Shown: positions 12,617 to 27,100, counted from the stretch's first letter. The stretch: 64,000 nucleotides of DNA from Cardinalis cardinalis (GCA_014549065.1 JACDOX010000116.1:1818879-1882878); one strand, 5' to 3'. Translations and numbers: made by a program. Notes: a model not told the origin generated them from the letters alone.

Positions 12617-13823
12617 AAGAGAGTGTTCCATTGAAAATCCAGCAGTTAGCCATGCATTGACAGAATGCAACAGACAGGTCTGTGATGCTGTAATGTGATA
12701 AAGCTGACTTAACTGACTGCCATCTGTCTTCTTGTGAACTTTTTTGAACTGCTAATTCATGTGATTGAGAATCAAAATGCTCCATGCAGAGCAGGGTTTG
12801 TTAATGTGGGTTTCCCTCTGTTGCACAGTTAGGAAGGTATTATGATTGTTAAGTCTTACATAAGCAATTGGCTGCAGGTTGTTAATAAAATCTTGTTTGC
12901 AAATGATGGATTGGGAAAATGTGCCTAAAAATTAATGATGTGGCAGTATGAAATGCAATACATTCAAGCAACAGTGTCCATTAATGTTTTTTGGACTATG
13001 AACTGTTCTTGATTCAACATGAAAATACTCTGTTGTTCTTAACACGATTGTTTTCTAGGTAGGCAGATCTATTTTCAAGTTCATCCAAAGAGTTTTTAGT
13101 TGTACAAATAGGTGGTAGGTATGGTTCAGCACAGCTTTGAGGTTTAATGTAATTGCCTTGCAGCCAAAACTCTAAGCTTAGACTTCCATAGTGAGCTGAT
13201 ACTTGCTTATCTAGAAAAAAAATATGAAAGTAGTAGTTGCTAGATTGCCTTTCAGCTCATCATGACCTGCAGCTTTACATGATTTGGGAAAAGAAAGGTA
13301 GTCATGCCCTCACTAAGAGAGGAAATCCTCAGAGGACACAAAATATCTGTGCTGCCAGAAGATGGCTTGGAAGCTCTGTGTCTAAATTACCTTTCTTGAT
13401 ACATTTGCCACAATCAGAGACAATGCTGCTGAACCTCCACTAGCACAAGTGACAATGGGTGGTAGGCAGAGCTCTATTAGTGTCTCGAGGCTGCCTAATT
13501 CCCTCCATCCTTGCTCTGAAACAGTTTGGGTTTAACATAAGGTCACAGATGTGTGGGTGTCTTCACATAGTTTTNGAAAAAAAGAAAGCAAGATGAAAAA
13601 CTGACAATTGCATAATTTTTGCTTTTAGAAATGTTTTTTGGAAGAAAAAAATGAATTTGATGAAATTTCCATTTCAATTTGTAATTTTGCGTAAGTGGCA
13701 GATACTGAGATAATTTTATTTTTTTTTTCTGAACTTGAACAAAATTGACCAAGATATTAAAATGAATTGAAGATCAGGTTGGGTGTCTAAGGTTGTGTTT
13801 CATCTAGTTTTATTGATGTATAA

Positions 13824-14470
13824 TGGTCGTGAATTGATTTTGGTTGTCTACCAGATTCCCCCACCCAGCTGTCTTTTTCCTCCCCCGCTCAGTGGGACAA
13901 GGAAGAGACAGCAAGATGGAAAAGTTTGTGTCTAAAGACAAGGAAATTATTTATCAGTTACTGTCATGAGCAAACTAGGCTATACTTGGAGAGAGTTGAT
14001 ATAATTTATCACTGATTAAAAGAGATTTAGGTGATTAAAAAGAAAAGGGGGGGGGATTAGGGAATGGAATTTGGGTAAAGGGGGCTGTAGTCCATCCATA
14101 ACAGATCATCTCTAGTCCTTCTTTGCCTTGCATTGTTTGTCTGCTCCATTGTGGGTCCTCTTCATGGACTATAAGGGAATCTCTGCCTGGAGCACCTTCT
14201 GTCCTCCTTTTTTTCTAACCTTAGTGTCTGCATTGCTGTTTCTTGCATTTGTTTTCTTGATTTGTCACCCCCATGTGCATTTTCCCCCTGTCCTAAATGT
14301 GCTTTCCCAGAGACAACATCACCTTGCCTGCCAGGCTCAGCTGTGCCCTGTGGTGGGTTGTCTTGAGCTGCTGGAATTAGCTGGGTACAGCTCAGGGCAG
14401 CCCCAGCCTCTCTCATAAAGGTGCCTCTGAAGTCACTGCACCTAGCACAATAATATGCATCAAGTTTGCA
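13824..14470 (-). mobile_element. Old LTR of an avian endogenous retrovirus, minus strand
   Basis: Recognised by block order matching an abundant avian LTR type, and by direct similarity to the copy at 38291-39341 in this window. Read on the plus strand, both have a CACCCA...CTC...GACAAGG-like start, then an AT-rich middle. Both then carry a GAGCAC...CCTCCTT...ACCTT.GTGTCT block and a closing block. The element is read from the minus strand, so its 3' end is at the left. The left edge is placed at TGGTCGTGAATTG. The right edge is uncertain: CA at 14470 fits the alignment, while CA at 14495 would give near-matching 6-mers (GTATAA left, GTGTAA right). The copy is heavily diverged and shorter than its relative. 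No internal retroviral sequence is attached. Confidence 0.72.
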
Positions 14471-16131
14471 TTGAAATGTGTGGGCCCTACCTGCAGTGTA
14501 AGTATCATTGTTAGACATTTGCATTGAATTAATAGCAATGATCAACCCCCCCCAAAACTGATGAAATATGTTTGCTCATGGATAATGAAAATTGCTTTCT
14601 GAGGAGTGAACAGATGAATTTTTTTCACGTCGTGCGTAGGCGTCTCTGCATAAGTGCAAGCTCTTTCACAGAGTAGAGAGAGAGACTGTGCTTAGATACT
14701 GAAGAGGCACGAAGTAACTCTAAGAAAAACCTCAGCTGCAAAGGATGATGCCCTTTTCAGCTTTTACAGAACTAGTACTGTGTCTTGGAATTCAGTCTTA
14801 ACTGAACAAGACTATAGGAAACACAATGAATTTTTTAAAAAATACTATTTTCAGTGAAAAGTGATTGAAAGACTGTAATTTCATGCTACTTGGAATGCTG
14901 GTGTACCATTAAAATTAAGGTTGAAAAAAAGTCAGGACTGTGAGCATATTCAGCTGTGAATCAGGAAGGAATAAGTTATGTTGCATATTACTGCTTACTA
15001 GCAAATCAGAGATTTTCTTTTTAATTAGAAACCAAAGAATAANTTTTTTAGTGACCAAAGCAGGAAATTCACAAGTAAGATCAGCATTTTTGTTTAGATT
15101 CTTGGTTCTATCTTGCTCTTCTGCATTTGTAAGAGGGGAAATAGTTGCATCTTTTCAATGACATACACAAATGAGTATTGCTTGCAATTGAGTTGATGGT
15201 CATATGTTCTTTGAATCCATTCTAGCCATAGTTTTATCCATTTTGGACACTGCTGTTTTTTTGTAAAATAGAGTAGACTGCATGCCAGATGAACATTTTA
15301 CAATCTTTGACTCATACATACTCTGCTTCAGCTGCTGCCATTGGCAAAATGTTTGTTGAATGAAATGAGACTAGTATCTGATTTTTTTTTTATTGATTTG
15401 TGAACATTATGCCCTTAACAGATTGCTTTTCTTTAAAGTCTCTGCTAGAATGAGTTACAGGGAGGAAATTACAGAGAGAATGATATTGTTTCCTGTTTTT
15501 AGAAAGACCAGTAGACCAGCTTCCAGCTCCACAGAGTACACAGGTAAACGAAACCATTCATATATTATGGTTCCTGTTTTCATCAGTTCACAGTTTCCTG
15601 TGAGTCCATGCATTTTGATGGCAGAGTTTACATCAAAAGCATTCCAGTGTGGTTGAGCTTTTGGACTATTTCCCTGCTGCTGTGCACATTTTTAAAATGG
15701 AGCCATAGAAAATAAAAGTGTAGGACTGTTTGGCTTTTATAAAGATCTCTAAGAAAGAGATAAGCACATCATTTCAGTAATCCTTTATGTGGAGTGTCAC
15801 ATACATCACCTAGCATCATTAAATAAAAAACAAAAAAACAAGCCACTGCACTGAAGTGATAAGATATTTTTAAAATAAAGAATCATGCATGAATGGAAAT
15901 GTATGGTTTGTATAATTTAAAGTGCATTTTTACATATTCCCTTTCATGGATGATTTGTAGAAGCTGTCATACATCAGGTATTGGTCAAATGATATGCAAA
16001 TATCAAAGTATTAAAACAGACCTTGGCTTGGCTTGTAGTTTATGTCAGGATTTTTCCTTTTTTCCCTTGGGAAAGAAATCACCTGTTGCTCCTTTTGGGA
16101 ATGATACAGCAGATGCAGGAGAACTGACAGT

Positions 16132-16169
16132 ATTACTACTGTAATTTCTACTGGAATTACTACTGTAAT
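16132..16169. repeat. Duplicated ATTACTACTGTAAT palindromic element, period 24
   Basis: The 14-mer ATTACTACTGTAAT is itself an inverted repeat (ATTAC, four bases, GTAAT). It occurs at 16132-16145 and again at 16156-16169 with a similar spacer. It looks like a local tandem duplication of 24 bp. Confidence 0.85.
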
Positions 16170-19100
16170 CTCTATTACTTTGTATTTGCTGGTAGTGCTC
16201 ACAATGTATCAAAAACTGTGCAACATAAAGGTACTTTTTCCACCCAGCCCAAAATATGAACACTGGGGAAATGTATAATTAAAAGAAAAATGTCCCTGTA
16301 ATGGCCCAATAATTTTACATCTTGTCAATTTATGTATATGCTTTCATGTAGCTTTGACTTTATATTTATGTAGAAGGACAGGATAGGTGTGCAGATCAAT
16401 ACAAATAGCAAAAACATATTTTTACCTATTCCTGTAGGTAGCTCTTCAGAGCTTTGAGAGATAAATGTCTTACAGAAGTCACTCCACAAATGTTCAAAAC
16501 TAAAGTTGTTCATTTATTGAGCCAGAAATATACTATACCAGCCCTAAAAGATGGAAAACAAAGGAGTGGATTTTCAGACTTTAAAGTTCTGGCAGAACTA
16601 CTTTTCCATAAACTTATGGATGGTGCAAAAACCAATTAACCATTGCTACTGCTAGGCATTAGTTGCTGGGAAATATGTATTTAAATAGCTCATATTTTAG
16701 AACAATTGAGAGATCAGAGGACTTTAAATAGCTTCCACTTCAGATTAAGATGTCAGGCAGTAGCAAAGCTAGCAATGTGTGATGTGAAATATTCCATATG
16801 CTCCATTGAAATAATCACAATTGAAAGCCATTACATAATCAGAGCTTTGGCTGAGGTTGACTGACAGTACTTACTATTCAATTAAGAAGCATGTTATTGG
16901 GCTCAGATGGTGATACAAATCTAAAATAAAGCTTAATTTGTTTGACCTTTGTAACCCACAAGCTTTGATTTTATTTGAAACTGTGCCTAATGCATTTTAT
17001 GTACCCAAGGAACACATTATTTCTTCATAAGAAGGAGATTTCCAGTTGCTGCTCTAAAACCCTACTTAAGTTTTGTTAGCATCATGATTTATTAATAATA
17101 ATAATAAAAAAGGAAACAGGCTTAGAGAACCTTTAACCTTCATTTAATCTTTTTTTTTTATTTGCTAACCCAAACAGGAACTAATCGTTGGTGCAAAGGA
17201 TTAACAGACACAGGAGACCAGATTATACATTTTTAAGTTCTGCTTTTCAGTCTTGAGGGAATCCTATACTGTGGAATTGGATTAACCTTTNTGACACTTT
17301 TTATAATAACCTAAAATCTAGAGTATAAGGCTTATTCCCCTGACAATAAGCATGGTTGCTTTGCTTACTGTGTAGAGTCTATATTCGTCTGTGTCAAGAT
17401 GTATGTTACCAAACACAAAGTGAACAATGAAGAATATTCAGAGTTTGCAGTGAATATTCATCCTGTCTCTATTAATTAGCCACAGTATTTGTAAATGATG
17501 TCCAGGTGCCAAAAGATGTTGGTAGAAGCAATATTGATGGAATTTGGGTGAACTCTCATGCTTTGACAATGAACTTTGTTTAATCAGCTTTGTGACTGAC
17601 CTATCTGAGTGAATATAGTTGCTTATAAATTTCATTATTTCTCTTTTGGGTCCAGATTTCCTTACTTTTTCTCAAAGCAAACGGCACTAACTTATCTGGA
17701 ACTCACTCTTCAAATATATTCCTGTTCCATTTTAAAAGGTCAGGTTACTTCAGAGCAGTTACACTTGTGATGCATCTGTAGTCTGGGACATGTGTTTACA
17801 CAGGCTGTGTGAAAAGTTACACTTCTGTTTTGACACCTTCATCCTTTAATTCAGTAAAATAAAGAGGGACAGAAGTGAGATTTAAAATTGCATTCCCCAG
17901 TGCAACCACATTTTGCTGGTGTAATTAAAACTGCTGTAATTCAAATTTAGCCTGGTAGACCATTTCCTTTTCATTCTGGAAATCTTCCTTGGATAAAAAG
18001 AAGGCAAGAAAAGTGGAATTATGGTGTTCCTGAAACCTAGAAAAATTTGGCATAGCTTTCATGCCTATCACCATCAGCGTAATCTCCTGTCCTGAATGGG
18101 AGATATCAAAAATTCTTCCAAGTAAGCGGCTTATGCTCAGATAGGCTGAGACCATAATTTTCCATGCCTCTCTGCTGTAGAGGGGTACAAAGAACTTAGA
18201 GCATAGCGCTATTCTCATTGAGTATTCACCTGCACTTTAAATCAATATGAATAGCTCTCATTTTTAAGCTCCTTTTAAAAACAAAAACAATCCTGACGGA
18301 AAAGAAAAAAAAGGTTTGTGCGTAATTGTAGTATATTCATATATTTGCACAGTTGAAAAAAATCTGATGGGAATCCTTCACAGAACAGTACCGTAAATTT
18401 TCAAGCTGATTTTTCATATTTAGAGAGTAATTTTTGCTTAGGCATCACCAGTATAGCAAAGTTAAGATCAGGTCTCCCATTAGATCATCCTAGGCATTAA
18501 TGCAGTAGAAAGCAGAAACATAAATATTTGCCTTAGAGGTGGAAAGTGGTCCATATGCTGTTTCTCACTGATTTCCTCTACCATCCATATGCCATTTGTT
18601 TTTCATATTTTCTTAGTCTCTTGCTCTTCTCTCTGTCTCAGATGCAGCTAAGTTTTGTGGGGTGTTTTGTCAAAAATACTGCCTATAAATGCCCCTTGCA
18701 TGATTACTAATCTGATTTTTGGGGTTAGTCAATAACTTTAATAACTTTATAGCATCATATGCTAAAGATTTTTCCCCCTCCACTTTGTCTTGCCCATAAC
18801 AAGTTGTCAGTGTTAAGACTTGACCTAGGAGGTAAAGAAGGCCTATTTAAGGTCTGAATATTATGCATTTATTTTTCCTTGTCACTGTGCAGCTTTATAT
18901 TGCATTAGTCTATTCCTCAATTAATATAGCTTTTTCACACAATTTCAAATTTTTTTCTATATTTTTGGTGGGTGGCATTATTTCTCATGTTTGTTAAAGA
19001 TTGTATTTCTCAGAAGTGCATGGAAAAATTATACAAAAAGAGCTGTGGACTTTCAAAAACAGTGAAATGAATATTTCAAACTATTTTCAGAAAGCTCTGA

Positions 19101-22100
19101 TGGTGTAGATAAAGGAAATGGTTACATGGGAATCACTAATAATTAACTACGTAATGCCTAAAATAATTTTTTGCTAAGCGTCTCAATATAAGCATAAATA
19201 TTCCCACATGTATGTTCCAATAAATGCATCTGAAGGAGTTTTATGCTTCCTGGTGACATTTTATAAGTCCACAATTCATAAAGAAATTAAAAATATCACT
19301 TTACCCAAAAATAGCATTTGGCTCTCTGTGACATAAAAAAATTCATTCAGATGACAGAAGTCTGTTTATCAGTTTACTTCTGTGTGCCATTAATGGCAAA
19401 GTATCTGGTGTAAGACTGCAATATTAGCCCTGGAAAACCGTTCTCATACTGAGGCAGACATTTCAAATGACATTTAACAGAATCTNCCAGTACACTTGCA
19501 AAACTTTGCTAAAAAGGATGCTTAGTGTATTATGTATTTGTGCATGGAAACAAGAAAAAGTGTTTAATTTTACTGAAAGAAAAGCTACTTGCTTCTGTCA
19601 GAAAGGGGTAAAATGTACCTAGATCGACATTTTAATGGATAAACTAACTTAAATTAACAGGTCCTTCTAGTCCACCGTACCTTCTATATAGTGACAGTGT
19701 CAAGGTAAACCACAGCATTTGCTTCCAAAAGGAGATTCTATCTTCAGATTGCTCTTGAAGTGGCATAGAAATATGTAAAAGAAAGATCTGGTAAGACCAG
19801 CAAGATCCTAACAAAAGTGTTGCATATATGTACAAGTTCTAAGTTCAGTGAGTTTTATTTATAAAATATTTATGAAGAAATGAAAGAAGAAACTGCTCTA
19901 GCAGCTGTCAAGGGGAGTTTATGTGGGCAGAACTCCCACTGTTTTCAGTGGGGATTTTCTCTGCTTGTGGCCTTATCTAATAGCCATTGATATTAATAGG
20001 AGTCATTCCTTTGATTTTCACTGGCTTCAGACCATGGATTTTCATTCTAATAGGGCCTAGGCTGTATTTAGAAACAGTCATACATGTTTTATTTAGGAAG
20101 AAATATTCAGCCAAATTTGTTTACCAACTTAATTTTCAAATATCAGTCTTCATAATAGCTGCCTATGCTTAAGAACACTGATCAGGCAAACAAAAAAAAA
20201 CTTTTCCCCTCCATCACTTGTCAACTCTGGGAAAGTATAGAAACAAAACACATTAGCATTTTGTAAGTCTTCCTTTCTGGAAACCATTTTGATAATTTTC
20301 TGTAATTCAGTAGAGTTTACATAGAGCTAACTGTAGCAGAGTTCAGTGGGATTTACTGTAGCTTTAATGAATTAGAGATGGATTAAAAAGCTCCTCTGAT
20401 CTGTTAGATAGTCTACTGACTACTGATTTATAAAGGTTTTCATTACCTTCTCAACTAATCCCCTAAGTTGACTATCCATTTCAAGCAGAATCCAGGTGGA
20501 TTTCAGTCCATAACAAAGCTATTCTGAGCACACCCAAGCATTCAAATACTGTATTAGCTTTTGCCTGAAGAGAAATTAAATCTAAAGTGAGTCCTCCCAG
20601 CCCAACACCAACAACAGATTGAATTAGTGAAAATCCCTCACCAATACTTTGTAGAAATGAAAGATTTTAGGGGTTCTGTTTCAAATGGGGAGTTTAGAAA
20701 AATTTTTAACTTTGAAGACTTAACTTTGAACATTGAAGATTCCTGAAAAATAAAGTAACTTTGACACATGCAAAGCCCTTCTCTGAGAGTCCATGTGAGT
20801 ATATGCTTCCACGTGATAATCAGAGTGCCATTCCCATGAAGACCAGCAACTCTCTTCTCTGTGAGGGTCATGGAAAACTGTTAACTGTTGATTAGCAGTA
20901 ACATGAAATGCCAAAGGCACCAGTTGTGTTGTCTTACTTTAGGAAGCACTTTGTGCAGAAATAAAAACCAGATCCTTGGTCCNTTCTGTTTCAGAATTGA
21001 GAGCAGTTGAATTATTGGCATAGGAGCCAGGGATATTTTGATGTTGCAGGTGTCCATAAAATTTCTCGGCATTTGGTCTCAGGTGTCTCCAAGGCAATTT
21101 CATTTGCCTTGCAGCATTTAGTTATGCATTAAAAAAAAAAAAAGCTAATATTACTATATTATTATGATTTGGTGGCTAAGTCAGGTTTCTAATTGCTTGA
21201 AAATTATCTTATGGGAAATTGGAAGGGTTAAGAATAGATATATTTTAAGGAAGCATCTTCTGTCATTACTTCTGAGTTTCATTAACTGTGATATTTGCTA
21301 GTGCTGGACAAAGTGCTTAGAAACATGTGAGAGCTCCTCTGATATACTTTTGTATTTGTATCAAGATAGTAAATTATCAGCCTCCCAATATAACAGGCAT
21401 AATAACACCAAAGAAAGTTTGTTCTTCTGAGGAGTGGGTAGGGATTAGTACACAATAATAACGCCTTTTAGAATACATTTTTTTATGGCATGTTCAAGGC
21501 TTTACTTACATTGTGTAATCAAGCCTGTGAACTTGATTAGTGTTATTAATATTTCTTGGCTACTCTTACACCTGTCAGAAGGCACAGAAGAATCAAAAAT
21601 TGACTCCCCCTGTTCCTATTAAAAATGATGTATTGAAAAGTTTTTTTTCTCAGGAGCTTGCAGGATGTACTGGTAGTTCTGGGAAAATGTATTTTAGAGT
21701 TTTAATAATTAAGTAAACTAGCGATAACAGAGTTTAGCTCTCTCAATATGTTCACCAAAAGAGAAGAGACTCTTATGCCTTTCTAGCACGTTGAAAACTG
21801 AGCTAAAATGCTATATAGTGTATGACTAGGGAAAGTGACAATGTCAACTATTACCCAACAAAGATCCGCCAAGGTAGAGAACGGAAGTGGAAAAGCAAGC
21901 CAGCTGGGACCATAAGGCAATACTGCTAGTGTGTTCCAGACTTCTCAGTTGGACTAATAAAGTGGACAAATTAAAAGAATACAAATGCTGAGATTTTCTG
22001 CTTAGTTTTCAGTAGAAATCCCTATTTCAGATGAAAACTCAGCTTATTTTGAGCAAGGCTAGGACTTTGTTTGTATTGGCAGAAGGAGAAATGATTATGT

Positions 22101-24016
22101 GGGTATGATTCAAATGACAGTTGACTACTGTGTCTGTAGTTCTCAATGTCAAAAGAGGACAGTGTCATGCAGGTTCATTTTGATCAAGAAAAGAAACTGC
22201 AAAATTGCTGGATTTTCCTATTCCCCTAGCTCCTTTGGTTTGCAAGGAAAGCAGCATGGGTGATCTGAGAATAATCTTGCTTCAACCAAAATTTTTGCTT
22301 CTCCAGGATGCTTCAGGCTTGCGCATGACACAGAAACTGGTCCTTAGCATTTCTGTGTTTTGATTTAATCATGTATAAAATACAAGAAGTAACTGTTTAA
22401 AATGTTNTAAGATGAAAGAGGCTGTATAAAATAAAATACAGGGGAGATATTATGTTAATGAAAAAGAAAAGAGGTGGAGAACTTGATTTTCCTTGTAAAA
22501 ATAATGAATTGAGTATGTATTAGCAGAAATCAAAAGAATTTGGGAGTTTTCTTTCATCATTCAGACCTTGCTGGTTACCGTCTCCTGTTCACAGCCATAC
22601 TAAAAGCCTATATAGTGATGGAGCAAATTCACTTTGACAGCTGAAAACCTCTTTTAAATTTGTGAGTCTGACTTTCTTCTCTCCACCAAAAANTGTTGAA
22701 GTAAAGGAAAAAAAAATTATACTCATTGTGAATTTTGCCCCGTACCTTCTCAGTCTCCTTGATGAATCCCATTATCTGGAAAGCGACCTTTACAGTTCGT
22801 ATCTCTTTTTCACCTAATGCAGGTGTTCTCTATTCCATTATAATGAAAGTATTACATGGATAACTATCAAGCATTATCTTTCTGAAGAGAACTAATTTGA
22901 GAGAGAAATTAAGTACTTTAATATGAAACCAAATTTTTTTTTTTAACCTTGTAAGTACAAGAGAGATGATGCTTAGTAAGTTCACAGACACACTAAATAC
23001 ACTGAACTACTTACTTACCATAATAGGTATTTTCCATTTCATAATTTATGGGCAGCTGAATCAATTCTTGTCTTGAATTACAGCACTTGGGTGAGTAGTT
23101 TTTGCTGCTGTCTGAAAAGAGACCTATTTGACTTTCTGAGGTATATAACTGGAGGTTATATCTATATACACATTTTCCTCAACTCTGTGCCCCTTGACAA
23201 GCCATTTTGTGAACATCATCAAAGAAAATAGGTCCTGCTGTAATTAATTAACTCTATATCTTTTATTTTCAAATTGCATTGAAGTAGCTATGCAGTATGG
23301 TGTTATTTGATCCATAAAGAGCTGTGAGTCAGGTAAAACTTGTGCAGGTTTGTGCTATTAGAGTTGCTAAGATTTAATTTGGCTTCAGTTGGTTAGCTTA
23401 GGACAGATTAGTCTATATCTTTCTTCTCTTATCATTTATTCCTATGTGATGATAATTAATAATGTCCAGTAATTTCTAGGGAGGGATGAGCTATTTCCAA
23501 TTGACATAAATATACATGATAGTGTGAGTCCAACATGGAATGTGCAATTATGTTAAATCAGATGACGTGAAATCCTCCCATGCAGTGAATGATGCAGATC
23601 ATGACTTGCTGAATAATCATTTTCCCATTCTTTCCCTTCTGGAATAAAGCTTGAAAAAAGGCAAAACAAAACAGTATCAGAGTTCAGCATTTAAGAAGAA
23701 AAAGTCTAATGATTTTTTGCCCCTCTTACGACTTTCCCATCTTAAGCACTTTAAGTTGCTAAAATGGTAGCATTGCCCACCCAGAATTTTGGGTTTCTCA
23801 GAAAGCGATGAAAGAAGTCAAGAAATAAATGTCAACAGTCAATAAGTCAATGTAGACTGCTCTCTTTTTGCTGTTAGCATGGTACAATAGTTAAGGAAAC
23901 AAAAATAACAATGGTTCAGATTTAACAGAAATAAACTGGATAGTGTAGATAGCCACTCAATAGCAGACAATGCTGTGCAAGACACTACATGTTTGAAAAT
24001 TTTTATTTCACTATAG

Positions 24017-24105
24017 TTTCTAAAAGGCATTAGCATAATCAAATTGATTTCTAAAAGGCATCAGCATCTTTTAGTTTCTAAAAGGCATCAGCATAATCAA
24101 ATTGA
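24017..24105. repeat. 31-bp tandem repeat, three copies (middle one truncated)
   Basis: Copy 1 at 24017-24047 and copy 3 at 24075-24105 differ by one base over 31. Copy 2 at 24048-24074 shares the first 20 bases (TTTCTAAAAGGCATCAGCAT) and then diverges into CTTTTAG. The low divergence suggests a fairly recent expansion that may vary in copy number between individuals. Confidence 0.93.
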
Positions 24106-27100
24106 CACATATATTAACACGTCTGCATGGAAAAAATGCTGAATTTTGCCTGGTTTCTGCTTATAATATTCTTTAGAGGATCACTTTCTTTGTTGATGAN
24201 GGATGTTGAATCTTCCAATATGCTGCCATGGCTAATTTGAAAATCTGGAAAAAGGATTCACCAATCCTTCTGTGGGACTGTCAAACTTTTGCTTCCAGTA
24301 ACAAAATGATACAAGAAAAGAAGCAACACATCTAGTTGATATTAATGAAGTACCTGTAAATGGTATTTTCTGAATTGTCAGGCTGTGTAAGTAATTAAAG
24401 TTTTTGGGATTTTGGAAATTAAAACAAGAATTAAACCAAAATTACTTGGGTTTGTCTTGTCAAAATGTTATATTAAATATGAAAATAAATATTTCTAGAC
24501 ATTTGGAAAGAAAAGAAATAAGAAAGTTGTTTTAAAATACTGTTAGAGGATAATTCAGGAAAATTTCTTCTGGAATCCCTGTCTCTAGGGCTCTTAGCCA
24601 GTTGTTGGAAAGCCAAGTTCCTTCTGTCTGAGCAGATTTTAACTCCCCAAAGAATGCCCTAGCAGTCAGGGCATTGCTTAGTCTATGCCAAGGATGCTCT
24701 CCATCTCTTGTTGATTTTCTCTTCGGCATAAACAATAAACACATGAGATACCAGCAATCCTCTCTGAAGTGATATTTTTCCCCACTGGAAAAGCAGGAGG
24801 AGAGGAGTGACTGAAAGAGGTGTTCTCTCAGTGGTAAATTATGTCCCTAGGAGGACAGTCACTTCAGGAAGCGCAGAGAAGAGCTGAGCATTACTCCGGC
24901 AGCTCAGGTGCTTTCCGGTGCATTAGGAAGCTTGGATCATGTCACCACAGGTCAGTGAAAGGAATGAATTTTGGTAGTGCCTCAGCAGCAAAGATCTAAA
25001 CCACTGAACTGCTCTGTCGATGAGGCAATACTGCTTTTTTTTCAGGGTGCTTGTTTCCCTGATCACTTTTTTTTCCCTGAATATTTTGATGAATTTGTTA
25101 AGATAATGTCTCCAAAATATTTTTTAGTGCCTAACTGACTCAGCAGAAGAATAAAAAATTATCTTATTCTACCACTCCAACCTATTAGGGGTCAGAGGAG
25201 ATCACAGGGTGTTCTGCAGTGCTCATGTCTTCTGCTTCTACCCATGAATTCTGCAGATGCTCCATATTGTTTCCTTTACTCTGTAACAAAGAATGGGGAA
25301 CAAAGCAGAGCTGTGGGAACTGCAAGGGTTGTCACCTCTGCAGCCTTTTGCTGCAGCCTACTGCCTGTCACAGGACATGACTTTTCCCCTCCCAGAATTG
25401 GGTCTAGCATGGGAAAAGAATGATAGTAGCTACCTTCTTTCCATTCCCACCGGACTTGCATTTCTCTCTGGTGTGTTGTTACAGTCCCAGATTTTTAAAG
25501 TACCAGACAGCAGGAACTATGCCAGCACTCCGGGCAGCATAAGAAGCAATAGGAGAGACCCTGTATTTTCCTGTGAGGGCAGCAATTTTCAAACACTTCA
25601 GGACACGTGTTCTCACGGGAGGTAAATTGACCCTTAAGTGTAACTCAGTTACATAATAAAGAATTAAGATTATCTTTAATTCTCCTCTTAAGTCTAGTTA
25701 AGTTTTGGTTAGTTCTGGCACATACTTTGCATTTTGTCCTACTTCATACATAAAATGAGGGAAATGATAAAAAACCAAATATTGGGGCAATTGGAAGAAG
25801 ACCCTGAAAAGTTCTTGTGCAACTTGTTCTTCCTTCCCAAGCAAAGAATGAAAATTTTGTTTGACAGATATTTTTAACGGAGCAGGGATTTCTTTGTTTT
25901 CTATGGTGAATTGACTTCCACATCTTCAAGAACTCTGAATAATTTAATGATCCTAACAATATTTTAAAAATTATCTGTTGCCTCTATGATAACCTTTTGT
26001 TTCTTTCAATTTTANTTCACTTTCTAGTTCTTTTCATAGCCCTTTATCCTTCAGAGAGAAAACTATTTTGCAGTCATCAGGAAGAAATTTCCTTCCAATC
26101 AATACAAAATGTGCATTTAGAATCTCCAGCATTTAGTTAGGAGTCAGCTGTTAGCTTCACCTGAGTGCCTACAAGCAGGCTTGGTAGAACTGCTATTTCC
26201 TCTGTACAGCCCTCTGCCTTGTTTTCTCCAAAGTNACTCAATCCACAAAGAATAAAGAGTTTGAAAAATAGGTAAAATAGAGGTTGTCCTGTTGCACCGG
26301 TAATTTTCTCATGTTTGTGTATTTCTCAAATTCTGTGACCCTGTCTGTAATTTCTTATACAGTCTTTTGATCCTGTGTATTGCCTTCTCTTCAAAGCTTT
26401 ATCTTGCCTTTTTCCAAAATGTTTACTTGTACATCTCTTTTGTCTTTCTACTCTTCGGATTCTTTATGCTTAAGGAAAGAAAACAGGTTGTTTTGCTGTT
26501 TATTTCTAATTTGATACAAATATGGGCTATGTGAGATGTTCCAGATTAACTGTTTTAATATTGATTTTAATCTATTTTTTTCCATTCAAAAAGCAAGAGT
26601 TCTAAGTACAGTAGTAGCTGAGAAAAAGTTGAGGTATTGATGCGATTTTCATGAGGTCCAAAATAGGTTGTACAAGCTTGATAAAAATATGAAAATATCT
26701 TTGCATTAGGAATTAGGCCTGCTACTATGCACAAAAGGGTATCTGGAGTTATGGCAGTGAGAATCTTTTTCTTTGTTTGTTTTTGNTTTTTTTTGGATTG
26801 TTTGTTTTGGTTTTGATTTTGGTTTTGTCCCCAGGGCAGAGCAATTCGTGAAAGTATTTTAAAAAGCAAGTAGCAAATTTTCTCACAAATATCTGCATTA
26901 AGCTACNGCAGATATATACCTAGAGACTGTGATATGAAATTGAAACCTGGTCAAAGTGGTGTTTAATGCAATCTGATACTTTTGAACAGAAAATTATCTG
27001 ATACTGGTTTTTGTTGCGATGTAGTTTAATACTCACTAGAAAAGGTTTTTCTATTTTCACTGTGGTGAACCTGATGATGAATTTTCCCATTTACAAGAAC

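Larger units (their letters stand above)
6490..13823. other. AT-rich unique stretch with low-complexity tracts
   Basis: No gene or recognisable mobile element. It contains T-rich runs (about 8598-8630), a short (TA)7 tract at 10706-10719, an A/C-rich run at about 10900-10975, a long pyrimidine tract at 11740-11868 and a triplicated 9-mer at 12590-12616. GC-richer patches at about 7440-7600 (with one N) and 9190-9480 were checked; neither matched a repeat I know. Open frames here are short and carry no recognisable domains. Confidence 0.6.

Noticed and set aside
14162..14545. 127-codon minus-strand frame
   Set aside because: It lies almost wholly inside the old LTR at 13.8-14.5 kb, which is non-coding.
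25293..25625. 110-codon frame with a good start context (AGAATGG) and an AATAAA about 30 bp after the stop
   Set aside because: The translation matches no family I know, shows no domain or signal peptide, and the length is not exceptional for this window. Worth a database search but not supportable as a gene.
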